Of a stretch of DNA of 64,000 bases, positions 54,089 to 60,646 are shown piece by piece (the stretch's first letter is position 1; each line of letters opens with the position of its first letter). The translations under genes and the position numbers were made by a program. Source of the stretch: Hymenobacter convexus (GTDB lineage: Bacteria > Bacteroidota > Bacteroidia > Cytophagales > Hymenobacteraceae); the NCBI RefSeq assembly GCF_030580955.1, contig NZ_JAUQON010000006.1:310001-374000 (forward strand). The letters are read 5' to 3'. The notes below the pieces were generated by a model, which worked only from the letters and a program-made list of their open reading frames with translations, did not search any database and was not told the origin of the DNA.

Positions 54089-54163
54089 CGGCGCCGGAAC
54101 TGACAGTCGAGCTTAAAAATCTCGCGGTGCAAGAATGTTTCGCCAGATTTATTTGTTGTAAAC

Positions 54164-54194
54164 TTTGTAAATCGTTGATAATGTTGTATCTTAG
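54164..54194 (+). promoter_or_regulatory. Element promoter of the 49-residue HTH gene
   Basis: TTTG (54164-54167) and TATCTTAG (54187-54194) are 19 bases apart, a near-perfect Bacteroidota promoter. It belongs to the GTATCTT group shared by other element genes. It lies about 60 bases before the ATG at 54254. Confidence 0.6.
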
Positions 54195-54253
54195 CCTATC
54201 ATTTAGACGCAACAACAACGAGAAGCCTATCACTCACGCTCCTTCCACACATC

Positions 54254-54403
54254 ATGGCAACCAACGCAATTCCAGCCGGCCTTCTCCGCGCTTCCTCATA
54301 TGCCAAGGCGAATAACATGAGTCGCCAACAGGTGTACCGTTGGATTAATAATGGCATGCTTACTAGTCGTGTAATTGATGGCGTATGGTTCGTTAAACCA
54401 TAA
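54254..54403 (+). CDS. 49-residue helix-turn-helix protein
   Basis: A short gene, ATG to TAA, encoding a MerR/excisionase-type HTH (MSRQQVYRWINNGMLTSRVI, then GVWFVKP). The recognition-helix pattern, short wing and size match excisionases and small DNA-binding phage proteins. A good promoter lies upstream. It may act as an excisionase, but no integrase was recognised, so a regulatory role is equally possible. Confidence 0.75.
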   Translation: MATNAIPAGLLRASSYAKANNMSRQQVYRWINNGMLTSRVIDGVWFVKP

Positions 54404-54460
54404 CTGGCTTAATGCGGCGGATTGTATAACCCGGCCAGCACAACCAACCCCACTGTCTGG

Positions 54461-54517
54461 AAAGCCATAGCTTTCAGAATAAAAGCAATTGCTTTCCCAG
54501 CGGAAGCAATTGCTTTT
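54461..54517. promoter_or_regulatory. Triple palindromic operator upstream of the 119-residue gene
   Basis: Three near-identical dyads lie 21-22 bases apart: AAAGCCATAGCTTT (54461-54474), AAAAGCAATTGCTTT (54481-54495) and GAAGCAATTGCTTTT (54503-54517). Two of the three share the inner palindrome AAGCAATTGCTT. The two-turn spacing suggests co-operative binding by a dimeric repressor. The gene begins at 54563. Confidence 0.6.
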
Positions 54518-54562
54518 GTCTTATCCTGTTTCTACCCCATTCCCCACTCCAACCAGCACGTT

Positions 54563-54922
54563 ATGAACCTTTACCAAACCGCCGCCCCCGATTGCCAGCT
54601 CATTCATCAATCCATCGACTATGCCGGCGCGGGACTGCAATGGTCAATTGTATTCGATTGCTACGTAACGCAAGTGGGCGACCACTGGCTGTGCGCCTAC
54701 CCGTCGGCAGAGTACAGTCAGGCGGTATCCGTGTTTCTAACCTGTGACGAGGACGTGTTGATGGGCATGAAGGTGAAGGGTAACGCCGGTCTGCGGCGGG
54801 CCATTACCAAAGCACAGCGCCTCATCGACGCCCGCATGGAACTGGCCGAGTGCGAGGACATGGACAACCTGACCGAACGCCTCGGGATGGGCCGAATGTT
54901 CGGAACCGTGGCATTTGCTTAG
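54563..54922 (+). CDS. Phage-type protein of unknown function, 119 residues
   Basis: A 119-residue protein with aromatic and acidic residues (CYVTQVGDHWLCAYPSAEYS) and a C-terminal helix (KAQRLIDARMELAECEDMDN). No domain recognised. The ATG at 54563 is chosen because the upstream frame reads through the triple operator. It is likely controlled by that operator. Confidence 0.65.
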   Translation: MNLYQTAAPDCQLIHQSIDYAGAGLQWSIVFDCYVTQVGDHWLCAYPSAEYSQAVSVFLTCDEDVLMGMKVKGNAGLRRAITKAQRLIDARMELAECEDMDNLTERLGMGRMFGTVAFA

Positions 54923-55435
54923 CATTTGCTAGACTGTTGCTAGGCCAAATCCAACGGACGTTGAGAAAAAGGCCAACGAAACGTCAACGAAAGTAAGGGT
55001 GCTTACCTGTGGAGTAAGTACCCTTACAAATTCGGGTAACCAAACTGTAACCGACCTTACAAAACCCCACTTAGACACGGTTTCCAACCCGAGGGTAGAA
55101 AGGGTTTCTAACGGGTAGGGTTATCACCGTGACAAGGCTCGCATAGCTAACCACACAAGCCCAACCACGAATCAACCAGTACTTAACCATCAAATCAACC
55201 ACCCAAAACCGGCCGCAACCCCAATATATCCAGCTATTTACGCGCCGATTTCGCCCCAGCCCAACCACCAAGTCAACCAGCACCTAACCACAAGTCAACC
55301 ACCCGTTAATGAGCGCAATTTTGCGCCGATTGCGCTGGATTTTTGAAATAATGGGTGTAGGTGTGAACGACTACTAGAAATAATCCATGTACCTACACCT
55401 TTCTGCCGCGCCTAGTTTGTAGGCGTTTCGACCCC
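54923..55435. other. 513-base noncoding region with a long imperfect direct repeat
   Basis: No gene is seen. A 45-base imperfect direct repeat (55160-55204 and 55260-55304) and short G/C-rich pairs such as GCGCCGATTTCGC and GCGCCGATTGCGC lie here. Possibly a second regulatory or partition region. Confidence 0.5.
55160..55304. repeat. 45-base imperfect direct repeat, 100 bases apart
   Basis: Copies at 55160-55204 and 55260-55304 share CCCAACCAC, TCAACCAG, TTAACCA or CTAACCA, and TCAACCACCC in the same order. Each also has internal near-repeats of TCAACCA, so the region resembles a binding-site array. Confidence 0.6.
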
Positions 55436-55783
55436 ATGCCCAAAGAAACACCTGCTGATTACGAACTACTTATATCTTTTGCCGCCCCAAAGGCCTTGCG
55501 TCAGACAGCCGCCAAATTCAATGTGTCCACTGGGGCAATAAGGGTCGCAAATGCTATCATTTACCGCGAATCATGCGGCGTTTTCACCAGTTCCGGCCAA
55601 CTACAGACAGCAAAGACCGCCAGCAAGACCCTGCTCCGCGCCAATATTGCGGAACTGATTAAGGCTGGGCTGGTGGTTCGCACCCGTGGGCCGTGGCTGC
55701 GCCTGACCCTGACCGGCCTTGGCGTGGGGCACACCTTCGCCCGCCAGCTCCGCGAGGTAACGCAAGCCCTCCGTCGAGCCTAA
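55436..55783 (+). CDS. Winged helix-turn-helix regulator, 115 residues
   Basis: A 115-residue protein with a MarR-like helix-turn-helix at about 20-90. The recognition region is KTLLRANIAELIKAGLVVRT and the beta-wing is RTRGPWLRLTLTGLGV. It lies 89 bases before the 211-residue XRE-like gene on the same strand, with a palindromic operator between them. Confidence 0.6.
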   Translation: MPKETPADYELLISFAAPKALRQTAAKFNVSTGAIRVANAIIYRESCGVFTSSGQLQTAKTASKTLLRANIAELIKAGLVVRTRGPWLRLTLTGLGVGHTFARQLREVTQALRRA

Positions 55784-55790
55784 CCCGGTA

Positions 55791-55812
55791 TTGCAGAAAT
55801 ATTTCTCTGCAA
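55791..55812. promoter_or_regulatory. Palindromic operator upstream of the XRE-like gene
   Basis: TTGCAGA (55791-55797) and TCTGCAA (55806-55812) are inverted, and AGAAATATTTCT (55795-55806) is a perfect inner palindrome. A weak -7 box TACTTTCG lies at 55840-55847, 25 bases before the start codon of the XRE-like gene. This fits autoregulation. Confidence 0.5.
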
Positions 55813-55871
55813 TCCTGTTACAAATTCGCCCCCGTCCTATACTTTCGCCCGGCAATCAATCGCAGAAAGCC

Positions 55872-56507
55872 ATGCCCAAAGTACTCATCAACCAACCGGA
55901 GAAGCCCGCAAAACGCGAGAATAAATTCCCTGTATTCGTCCGGGATGCCGACGGCAAACGGCAGCGCCGCCTACTGCCGCTCAACCAGCGGCAGCGCGAC
56001 AAGGTCAGTCAGTGGGAAATCGACTACCGCTTCGTGCGGGAGGTCGAGCGCATGGAGCGCGACGGCCGCGTGGAGAAGCGCATCATCCTAGAGCGGGACT
56101 GCGGCCTGGAAAACGGCGCGGTGTCGGCGATTCGGGCCGGGATGCGGGGCGTGTCCCCGGTCAACATCAAGCGCCTGTTCGAGCAATACCGCTGCGACTA
56201 CAACTACATACTATTCGGCTCGAACATCGACCTTGAACTCAGCAAGCCCTACATCCCCGGCGTCGGCCGGCTCAACATCCACGAGCCCTACTACAACCGC
56301 TACCAAGCCCCGGCGCGGTGGCGCGTGGGCGCCCGGCCCGAAACCCTGACCCCGCACCCGCTGGGCGACAAGGACAAGAAGTGGAGTTCTTATTACCCAG
56401 ATGACCCAGATAATGAATTGTGGACTGCTCCCCCTAGAATGAGCGTCGCTGACTTTATGTCTTTGAAAGGCCGGGATTCTGATAGCGAAACCGAAGCCGA
56501 CGAGTAA
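55872..56507 (+). CDS. XRE-like DNA-binding protein
   Basis: A 211-residue protein. A Cro/CI-type helix-turn-helix lies at about 70-120 (ILERDCGLENGAVSAIRAGM, then SPVNIKRLFEQYRCDYNYIL), followed by a Tyr/Pro-rich acidic C-terminus that ends MSLKGRDSDSETEADE. The same ending is found in a fragment at 57536-57610. It is a candidate master regulator of the element. The frame is open from 55791, but the ATG at 55872 follows the operator and promoter. Confidence 0.7.
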   Translation: MPKVLINQPEKPAKRENKFPVFVRDADGKRQRRLLPLNQRQRDKVSQWEIDYRFVREVERMERDGRVEKRIILERDCGLENGAVSAIRAGMRGVSPVNIKRLFEQYRCDYNYILFGSNIDLELSKPYIPGVGRLNIHEPYYNRYQAPARWRVGARPETLTPHPLGDKDKKWSSYYPDDPDNELWTAPPRMSVADFMSLKGRDSDSETEADE

Positions 56508-56523
56508 CAAGACTCAACCACAC

Positions 56524-56552
56524 AAAAGGCCGCCATATTTGGTGGCCTTTTT
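56524..56552 (+). terminator. Terminator after the XRE-like gene
   Basis: AAAAGGCCGCCA and TGGTGGCCTTTTT pair around TATT. Confidence 0.85.
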
Positions 56553-56609
56553 ATTTATCGCATAAACTAAATAAGGAACTACATTAGTCGCTCACTAAAC
56601 TCAGTAACC

Positions 56610-57383
56610 ATGTCGATGCAGCTTGCGATATTCAAATACGAAGACAAGGAAGAGGAACAACCCTTAAGCGAGTTGACCACGATAGATATTGATGGCGAAC
56701 CGTGGTTTGTTGCGAACGAGATATGCGCGCTTCTGGACATCAAAAATCCGCGAGATGCTGTTGCGTCGCTTGATGATGACGAAAAGCTAGTGTCGGCTTT
56801 ACCGACATCAGGCCAGGTCAGAAATGTTAACATTGTGAATGAAAGTGGTTTATACACGCTCATTTTTCGCAGTAACAAGCCGAGCGCCAAGAAATTTCGC
56901 AAGTGGATTACCAATGTAGTGCTGCCCACTATTCGCAAAACGGGTGCTTTTGGGGTGCCTAGGAGCCCCCTCCCCATATTTGTCACTCGTTACAACGATA
57001 ACTGGGACCGCACCTCACGAGGCCACTTTTCAGTTATCAGCGAACTGTTCATCCGCCTTTATGGTCGTTTTGAGCAAATAGGGTATCGCATCCCCGATAA
57101 GGCATTTGCAACGGGCGCCGAAATTCGCCCTGACGTGAGTGTGGGCCGGGGGTTCTCGGCATTCTTAACCGCGCATCACCCATCCGTGGCCGACAACTAT
57201 ACCAGGTACTCGCACCGCTTTCCCAACGGCAGCGAAGTGCAGGCCCGTCAGTACCCCAATGAATTATTGCCACTATTCATTCAGTACATTGATAATCATT
57301 GGCTGCCTAATAGCGCACCTAAGTATTTCCTAGACCGCGACAGGGCCGCGTTAGATTACCTACCCAAACTGTTGGAAAGGTAA
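56610..57383 (+). CDS. Bro-N domain antirepressor-like protein
   Basis: A 257-residue protein. The Bro-N domain (about 22-115) has PWFVANEICALLDIKNPRDA, DEKLVSALP and VNIVNESGLYTLIFRSNKP, then AKKFRKWITNVVLPTIRKTG. The C-terminal half (about 130-257) has a separate conserved-looking fold with IRPDVSVGRGFSAFL, ARQYPNELLPLFIQYI and YFLDRDRAALDYLPKLL, which I could not name. Bro-N proteins act as phage antirepressors or in defence, including abortive infection proteins such as BstA (which uses a KilA-N domain). Confidence 0.82.
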   Translation: MSMQLAIFKYEDKEEEQPLSELTTIDIDGEPWFVANEICALLDIKNPRDAVASLDDDEKLVSALPTSGQVRNVNIVNESGLYTLIFRSNKPSAKKFRKWITNVVLPTIRKTGAFGVPRSPLPIFVTRYNDNWDRTSRGHFSVISELFIRLYGRFEQIGYRIPDKAFATGAEIRPDVSVGRGFSAFLTAHHPSVADNYTRYSHRFPNGSEVQARQYPNELLPLFIQYIDNHWLPNSAPKYFLDRDRAALDYLPKLLER

Positions 57384-57535
57384 AACCTGCCCTACGATAT
57401 AACGGGCCCCAGGTCTGTAACTAATTGATAGTCAAGCATAGTCAATATAAAAGCTCTCTAATGCCTTCCCTTGGTCTTCCTCGGGGCCTGTTCCTCGTCC
57501 AAGAAGCAAGACCCAACTCCTGGCCTTGCACGTAG

Positions 57536-57610
57536 AACTTGGTGTTTTTTGCAGACCTCATGTCGCTAAAGGGCAAGGACGAGCCCGCCGAGGACAAAGA
57601 CGACGAGTAG
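57536..57610 (+). pseudogene. Fragment of an XRE-like gene paralogue (3' end)
   Basis: The reading frame ends FADLMSLKGKDEPAEDKDDE followed by a stop, close to the ADFMSLKGRDSDSETEADE ending of the gene at 55872-56507. A stop at 57533 lies upstream, so only the last 24 codons remain. This looks like a decayed copy of the regulator gene, separated from its relative by the Bro-N gene. Confidence 0.6.
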
Positions 57611-57658
57611 AGGAAAGCCCTGCGCCAATGAGGATGCGGGGCTTTACTTTGGTATTCC

Positions 57659-58387
57659 TCACGTAGCGGAGTTAAGCCATTTATTGAGCTGCGGCGCGTC
57701 AGGCGGGAGGTAGCCTAGCGCGTCGAACGGGCTGACGCCCGACTTTATGGCGGCCCGCAACGGACTGCATAACTCAAAGAATCCGGCTTGCTCCATCGCC
57801 GCCAAAATGTGCTTACTGTATTCCCGGCCGAAAGCCATCACTGTCCACCCACCCATTCCCAAGGAGAGGCAACTGGCTTCTGCGTCGAACTTAATGGGCT
57901 GGCTGAATCGGTGCTCCCAGCCTTCGTAGGTGGGGCCAAATATGCCCTCGGGCAGCTCGTAGCCATGTTGCATATACACGTTCTGCAATAGCTCGCGCAA
58001 ATGCAGTTCATCAGGGGTTGGAGGCGGTGAATGCTCCGGCTCCGGCGCAACGGGCGGCATTTCGGCTGTATAGAAATCAATCGAATCCTGCTGGCCTTCG
58101 TTGTCACGAATAGAGGCACACGCCCCGATGGCCGCGTACAACTTCACCACTCGCTCGTCGTCGTCCATCCCCTTTATGTTGGCAAAAATATCCGCCGCCA
58201 ATGCCCGGCCCCAGCTAAACACCACCATGCCAGGGTCACCCATTGAGAGGGTCCGGCTAATGGCCTCCGCTACCACTTCTAACGGGTGCTCGTCGGTGCA
58301 TAGTCCAGGGTAAAATCGCAATGCTTTGCGCGTGGCCTCGACCAGCGCAGGGTGATTTTCGGGGGGCGAGTAAGTCGCTAAGTTCAT
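57659..58387 (-). CDS. Protein of unknown function, 242 residues, opposite strand
   Basis: A 242-residue protein on the minus strand, unlike all its element neighbours. Hydrophilic, with a Pro/Glu-rich linker (PPVAPEPEHSPPPTPDEL) and two putative helical domains. No family recognised. Its position, opposite orientation and own upstream region suggest cargo (a moron) expressed from the integrated element. The ATG at 58387 is preferred over 58402 because it follows a GTATCTTG box (minus strand, about 58391-58398). Confidence 0.55.
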   Translation of the reverse strand: MNLATYSPPENHPALVEATRKALRFYPGLCTDEHPLEVVAEAISRTLSMGDPGMVVFSWGRALAADIFANIKGMDDDERVVKLYAAIGACASIRDNEGQQDSIDFYTAEMPPVAPEPEHSPPPTPDELHLRELLQNVYMQHGYELPEGIFGPTYEGWEHRFSQPIKFDAEASCLSLGMGGWTVMAFGREYSKHILAAMEQAGFFELCSPLRAAIKSGVSPFDALGYLPPDAPQLNKWLNSAT

Positions 58388-58567
58388 TCTACAAGATACC
58401 ACGCAAAACCTCTACACGGCCGATGGTCAAACATTGAATTCTGTCAATCTCATTGCATTTGTAATCACACTTAGCATGTTACAAGAATGTAGCAATTTCT
58501 TCTAACAATTTAGTAACTATCAACAAGTTAACTCCAAAATAGTTAAAACACATTAGAAAGTGTGCGA

Positions 58568-58575
58568 TACCTTTG
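58568..58575 (+). promoter_or_regulatory. -7 box of the 161-residue gene
   Basis: TACCTTTG is a perfect TAnnTTTG match 27 bases before the ATG at 58603. The longer frame would begin with a TTG at 58573 inside this box, which argues for the ATG. Confidence 0.55.
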
Positions 58576-58602
58576 GCCCACACCAAATCCAAACGCACTA
58601 GC

Positions 58603-59088
58603 ATGAAAGCACCTAAGCTTACAGCAACACCCTACTTGCACAAAAAAGAAGATGACGTTGAATATCATCGTGTGTATGTGCGCCTTAAAAAAGGTAGTAG
58701 AGTCGCCACTTTTTATTCTGGTTTAGAGGCAATGATATGGCATTGGGACGACAAGGGAACAATAGTCAATCCCACATGGATAAATAATATGAATGAGGAC
58801 TATATGGCTGAGAATAACCACCTAGCAGAGCTTTGCTTGATGGCTTTTTACATCGAGGAGATATATCCTGAATTAGATGTAAAAGGCATCAGCGAAATGC
58901 TCCGTGAGCCTGAGTACGGAATGCTGGTGAAACTAGGTGCCCAAGCACAAGTTGCCAAGTGGTCCCGCACCAGCATGCCAAATGAATCAGATAAATATCA
59001 GTCAAACGAAAAAGAGATTCAGCGATTAGGGCAGCTAGTTACCCAATTAGAGCACATTGTAAAAGAACTTACAGCTAAAGTCTCTTAG
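58603..59088 (+). CDS. Protein of unknown function, 161 residues
   Basis: A 161-residue protein with lower GC than its neighbours. The N-terminal part (about 15-50) reads VYVRLKKGSRVATFYSGLEA then MIWHWDDKGTIV, faintly like the arm-type DNA-binding domain of Bacteroidota integrases, but no catalytic domain is present. The C-terminus (about 130-160) is a likely coiled coil (EIQRLGQLVTQLEHIVKELT). No firm family. Confidence 0.6.
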   Translation: MKAPKLTATPYLHKKEDDVEYHRVYVRLKKGSRVATFYSGLEAMIWHWDDKGTIVNPTWINNMNEDYMAENNHLAELCLMAFYIEEIYPELDVKGISEMLREPEYGMLVKLGAQAQVAKWSRTSMPNESDKYQSNEKEIQRLGQLVTQLEHIVKELTAKVS

Positions 59089-59228
59089 GTAGTGTTAACA
59101 GTCAACGTGAGCTTTGTCAGCAATGATGGCCTAGCTCCTACGCTGCAAGCACCATACCTAGCTACGCCGGCCACGGCCGCCCTTTTAGGAGTTGCAAATA
59201 CCGTTCCATATGTGGAAATTGATAACGC

Positions 59229-59268
59229 GATGGTCCGACCCTTGACAAGTCGGGCCATGGTTTTTTAT
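59229..59268 (+). terminator. Terminator after the 161-residue gene
   Basis: GATGGTCCGAC pairs with GTCGGGCCATG (G-U pair) around CCTTGACAA, then TTTTTT. Confidence 0.75.
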
Positions 59269-59290
59269 GGCAATTCTTCCCTCCAGATGT

Positions 59291-59300
59291 AGTATCTTGG
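59291..59300 (+). promoter_or_regulatory. Element promoter, GTATCTT class
   Basis: AGTATCTTGG, preceded by GATGT, matches the GTATCTTG motif seen before 38473 and 54254. It lies 25 bases before the ATG at 59325. No clear -33 at ideal spacing. Confidence 0.45.
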
Positions 59301-59324
59301 AGAAGCAACACCGCCTCTGCCTGA

Positions 59325-59978
59325 ATGCCCGAAAACAAACAATCTGGCCGCACCATTCGCGGCGCTACGACGCCCACCACAACCGGCTCCTATGACGGCG
59401 CCACCACGCCCCAGCTTCACGGCAAGGGCAGCAACAAGACGGCGGAGTTCTTGTCTGCGATAGACCCGAATGACCCCGGCGCGCAGGGCTTCTACCGCGA
59501 GGCCCTAACCATTCCCCACCCGCTCGAACCGACCAAAAGCATCACCTACGGCGAGGTGCAGCAGATGATGAAAGGCCCGCAGAAGGCGGCCGTCCTCGAA
59601 GCCTATCGTGCCGCCAACCGCTTGCCCCAGGCTCCCACGCCCGCCGCCTACGAGCAGGCCGTGTTCGACCAAGCCAAGCAGCAGCTCATGGAGCGCGGCG
59701 CGGCCAACCCCGGCGTTTACGCTTTCCCTGACGCGGCCGTGAACGCCCTCCGCGCCCCCACTACGGCCCGCCTCATCCGGTCAGGCAATTTTGCCGCCAG
59801 TGAGCAGCCCGGCCAAGTAGTCAACCCCGCCATGCTTGCCCAACGCGCCGCCGAATTGCCGGCCGAGGAAGTCATGGCCGCCCCCGGTGTTCCTGTGCGC
59901 CTGATTCGCAACCCCACCCCACCCGTACCCACCGCTCCGACCCCGCGCACAATTCGCGGTTCCTACGCCAGCCGTTAA
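59325..59978 (+). CDS. Phage-type protein of unknown function, 217 residues
   Basis: A 217-residue hydrophilic protein, Pro/Thr/Ala-rich, with the tetrapeptide TIRG near both ends (RTIRGATTP and RTIRGSYASR). The middle is helical (AAVLEAYRAANRLPQAPTPA, FDQAKQQLMERG). No known domain. GC3 is high, like the giant gene. It may be a virion or scaffold-like protein, but this is a guess from composition. Confidence 0.65.
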   Translation: MPENKQSGRTIRGATTPTTTGSYDGATTPQLHGKGSNKTAEFLSAIDPNDPGAQGFYREALTIPHPLEPTKSITYGEVQQMMKGPQKAAVLEAYRAANRLPQAPTPAAYEQAVFDQAKQQLMERGAANPGVYAFPDAAVNALRAPTTARLIRSGNFAASEQPGQVVNPAMLAQRAAELPAEEVMAAPGVPVRLIRNPTPPVPTAPTPRTIRGSYASR

Positions 59979-60002
59979 TTCCCTCCTGTTTTCTGCACGA
60001 AG

Positions 60003-60031
60003 CCCGGCCAGTAATAAAGGCCGGGTTTTTT
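60003..60031 (+). terminator. Terminator after the 217-residue gene
   Basis: CCCGGCC and GGCCGGG pair around AGTAATAAA, followed by TTTTTT. Confidence 0.85.
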
Positions 60032-60289
60032 GTGCCCAATGGGGCCGAAAATTGTGCTGTGCCCATGATGTTTGACCAAGGGGGCTGCCGACAGAAGGCC
60101 ACGGTTCACGGGCAATCCGAATCCCCAAACCCGGTCCCCTCCAAACGCTTGCCGGTGGGGGTGTCGGCGAATAAACAGCTTCTTTCTATTGGCTCAGCCT
60201 GCCACCCGTCAGCAGGGCAACGGGCGGGGCACTGGTAGGTAGGGTGCGGGCAACGATGACGGCAAGGGCAAGAGGGCAAAGGCAGCGAG
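60032..60289. other. Noncoding region near the right end of the element
   Basis: No supported gene or clear repeat. Composition does not favour the open frames present. Confidence 0.4.
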
Positions 60290-60463
60290 GTGTTCCCGCT
60301 CATCGAATACGCCCGCCACAACGGCACGTACTACGTGGGCAGCCGCACCGGCCAAGCCTTGCCCGAGGTCGATGCATGCAGCGCCTACGAGGTCGTAGCC
60401 GTGAACACGGAAATGGCTTGGGAACTCGCCGGCCGTTGGGCTGACAACGCCTGCCTGAACTAA
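60290..60463 (+). CDS. Small gene or gene fragment (57 residues)
   Basis: A GTG-started frame encoding FPLIEYARHNGTYYVGSRTG then AYEVVAVNTEMAWELAGRWA and ending NACLN. Third positions are rich in G and C, so the frame looks coding. It is short, and an upstream TGA lies at about 60256, so it may be a fragment of a larger phage gene. No family recognised. Confidence 0.4.
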   Translation: MFPLIEYARHNGTYYVGSRTGQALPEVDACSAYEVVAVNTEMAWELAGRWADNACLN

Positions 60464-60472
60464 ACCACCGAC

Positions 60473-60503
60473 TGCGCCCCAATCAGCATTAGACTGGGGC
60501 GCA
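60473..60503 (+). terminator. Hairpin after the small gene
   Basis: TGCGCCCCA (60473-60481) and TGGGGCGCA (60495-60503) pair perfectly. No strong U-tract, so only a probable terminator. Confidence 0.5.
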
Positions 60504-60587
60504 CAGGGCCGCGACACTTTTACCGCCTCCGGCTGCGTTGTAGCCGCTCGAAGTGTTGTCCAGCATTCGGTAATCGGCCACGCGCAA

Positions 60588-60625
60588 AGCCCCTCCCGGT
60601 TTGTTCCGTGGAGGGGCTTTTGTTT
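60588..60625. terminator. Terminator near the element's right junction
   Basis: AAAGCCCCTCC and GGAGGGGCTTTTGTTTT pair around 13 bases. It could end transcripts from the element or from the truncated DUF4297 gene, which it directly follows on the minus strand. Confidence 0.7.
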
Positions 60626-60646
60626 TAAACTAATCGCAACGACACG

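Larger units (their letters stand above)
52905..54253. other. Noncoding, repeat-dense region (candidate replication origin and regulatory DNA)
   Basis: No gene-like frame is seen in 1.35 kb. The left part has a duplicated dyad (53177-53196 and 53211-53226, ACCAACGGTGGA-type) and three copies of a GCCTTAACAT segment starting at 53321, 53333 and 53355, two of them extended to GCCTTAACATTTTGCA. The right part holds the phased repeat arrays described separately and the promoter of the 49-residue gene. Confidence 0.6.
38297..60640. mobile_element. Putative integrated phage-like or phage-plasmid element next to tRNA-Arg
   Basis: The segment between tRNA-Arg and the truncated DUF4297 gene holds a coherent set of phage-type genes. 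These are a giant polyvalent protein, a companion protein, Rha and Bro-N antirepressor-like proteins, several helix-turn-helix proteins, a polymerase-like replication protein and an origin-like repeat region. GC content drops in the middle (about 50.5-59.1 kb). No integrase, terminase, portal or capsid gene was recognised, and no second copy of the tRNA end was found, so the exact ends are uncertain. The right end is placed where the DUF4297 gene is cut. Confidence 0.55.

Noticed and set aside
59092-59292. A 66-residue plus-strand frame
   Set aside because: It runs through a clear terminator (59229-59268) and into the promoter of the next gene.
60209-60640. The C-terminal half of the minus-strand frame that contains the DUF4297 fragment
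   Set aside because: After about 130 codons the sequence has no gene-like features and overlaps a plus-strand frame with high GC3 and terminators.
38183-60640. Direct repeat of the tRNA-Arg 3' end as attL/attR
   Set aside because: I looked for a second copy of the tRNA 3' end sequence around the right end and found none, so an att site is not claimed.
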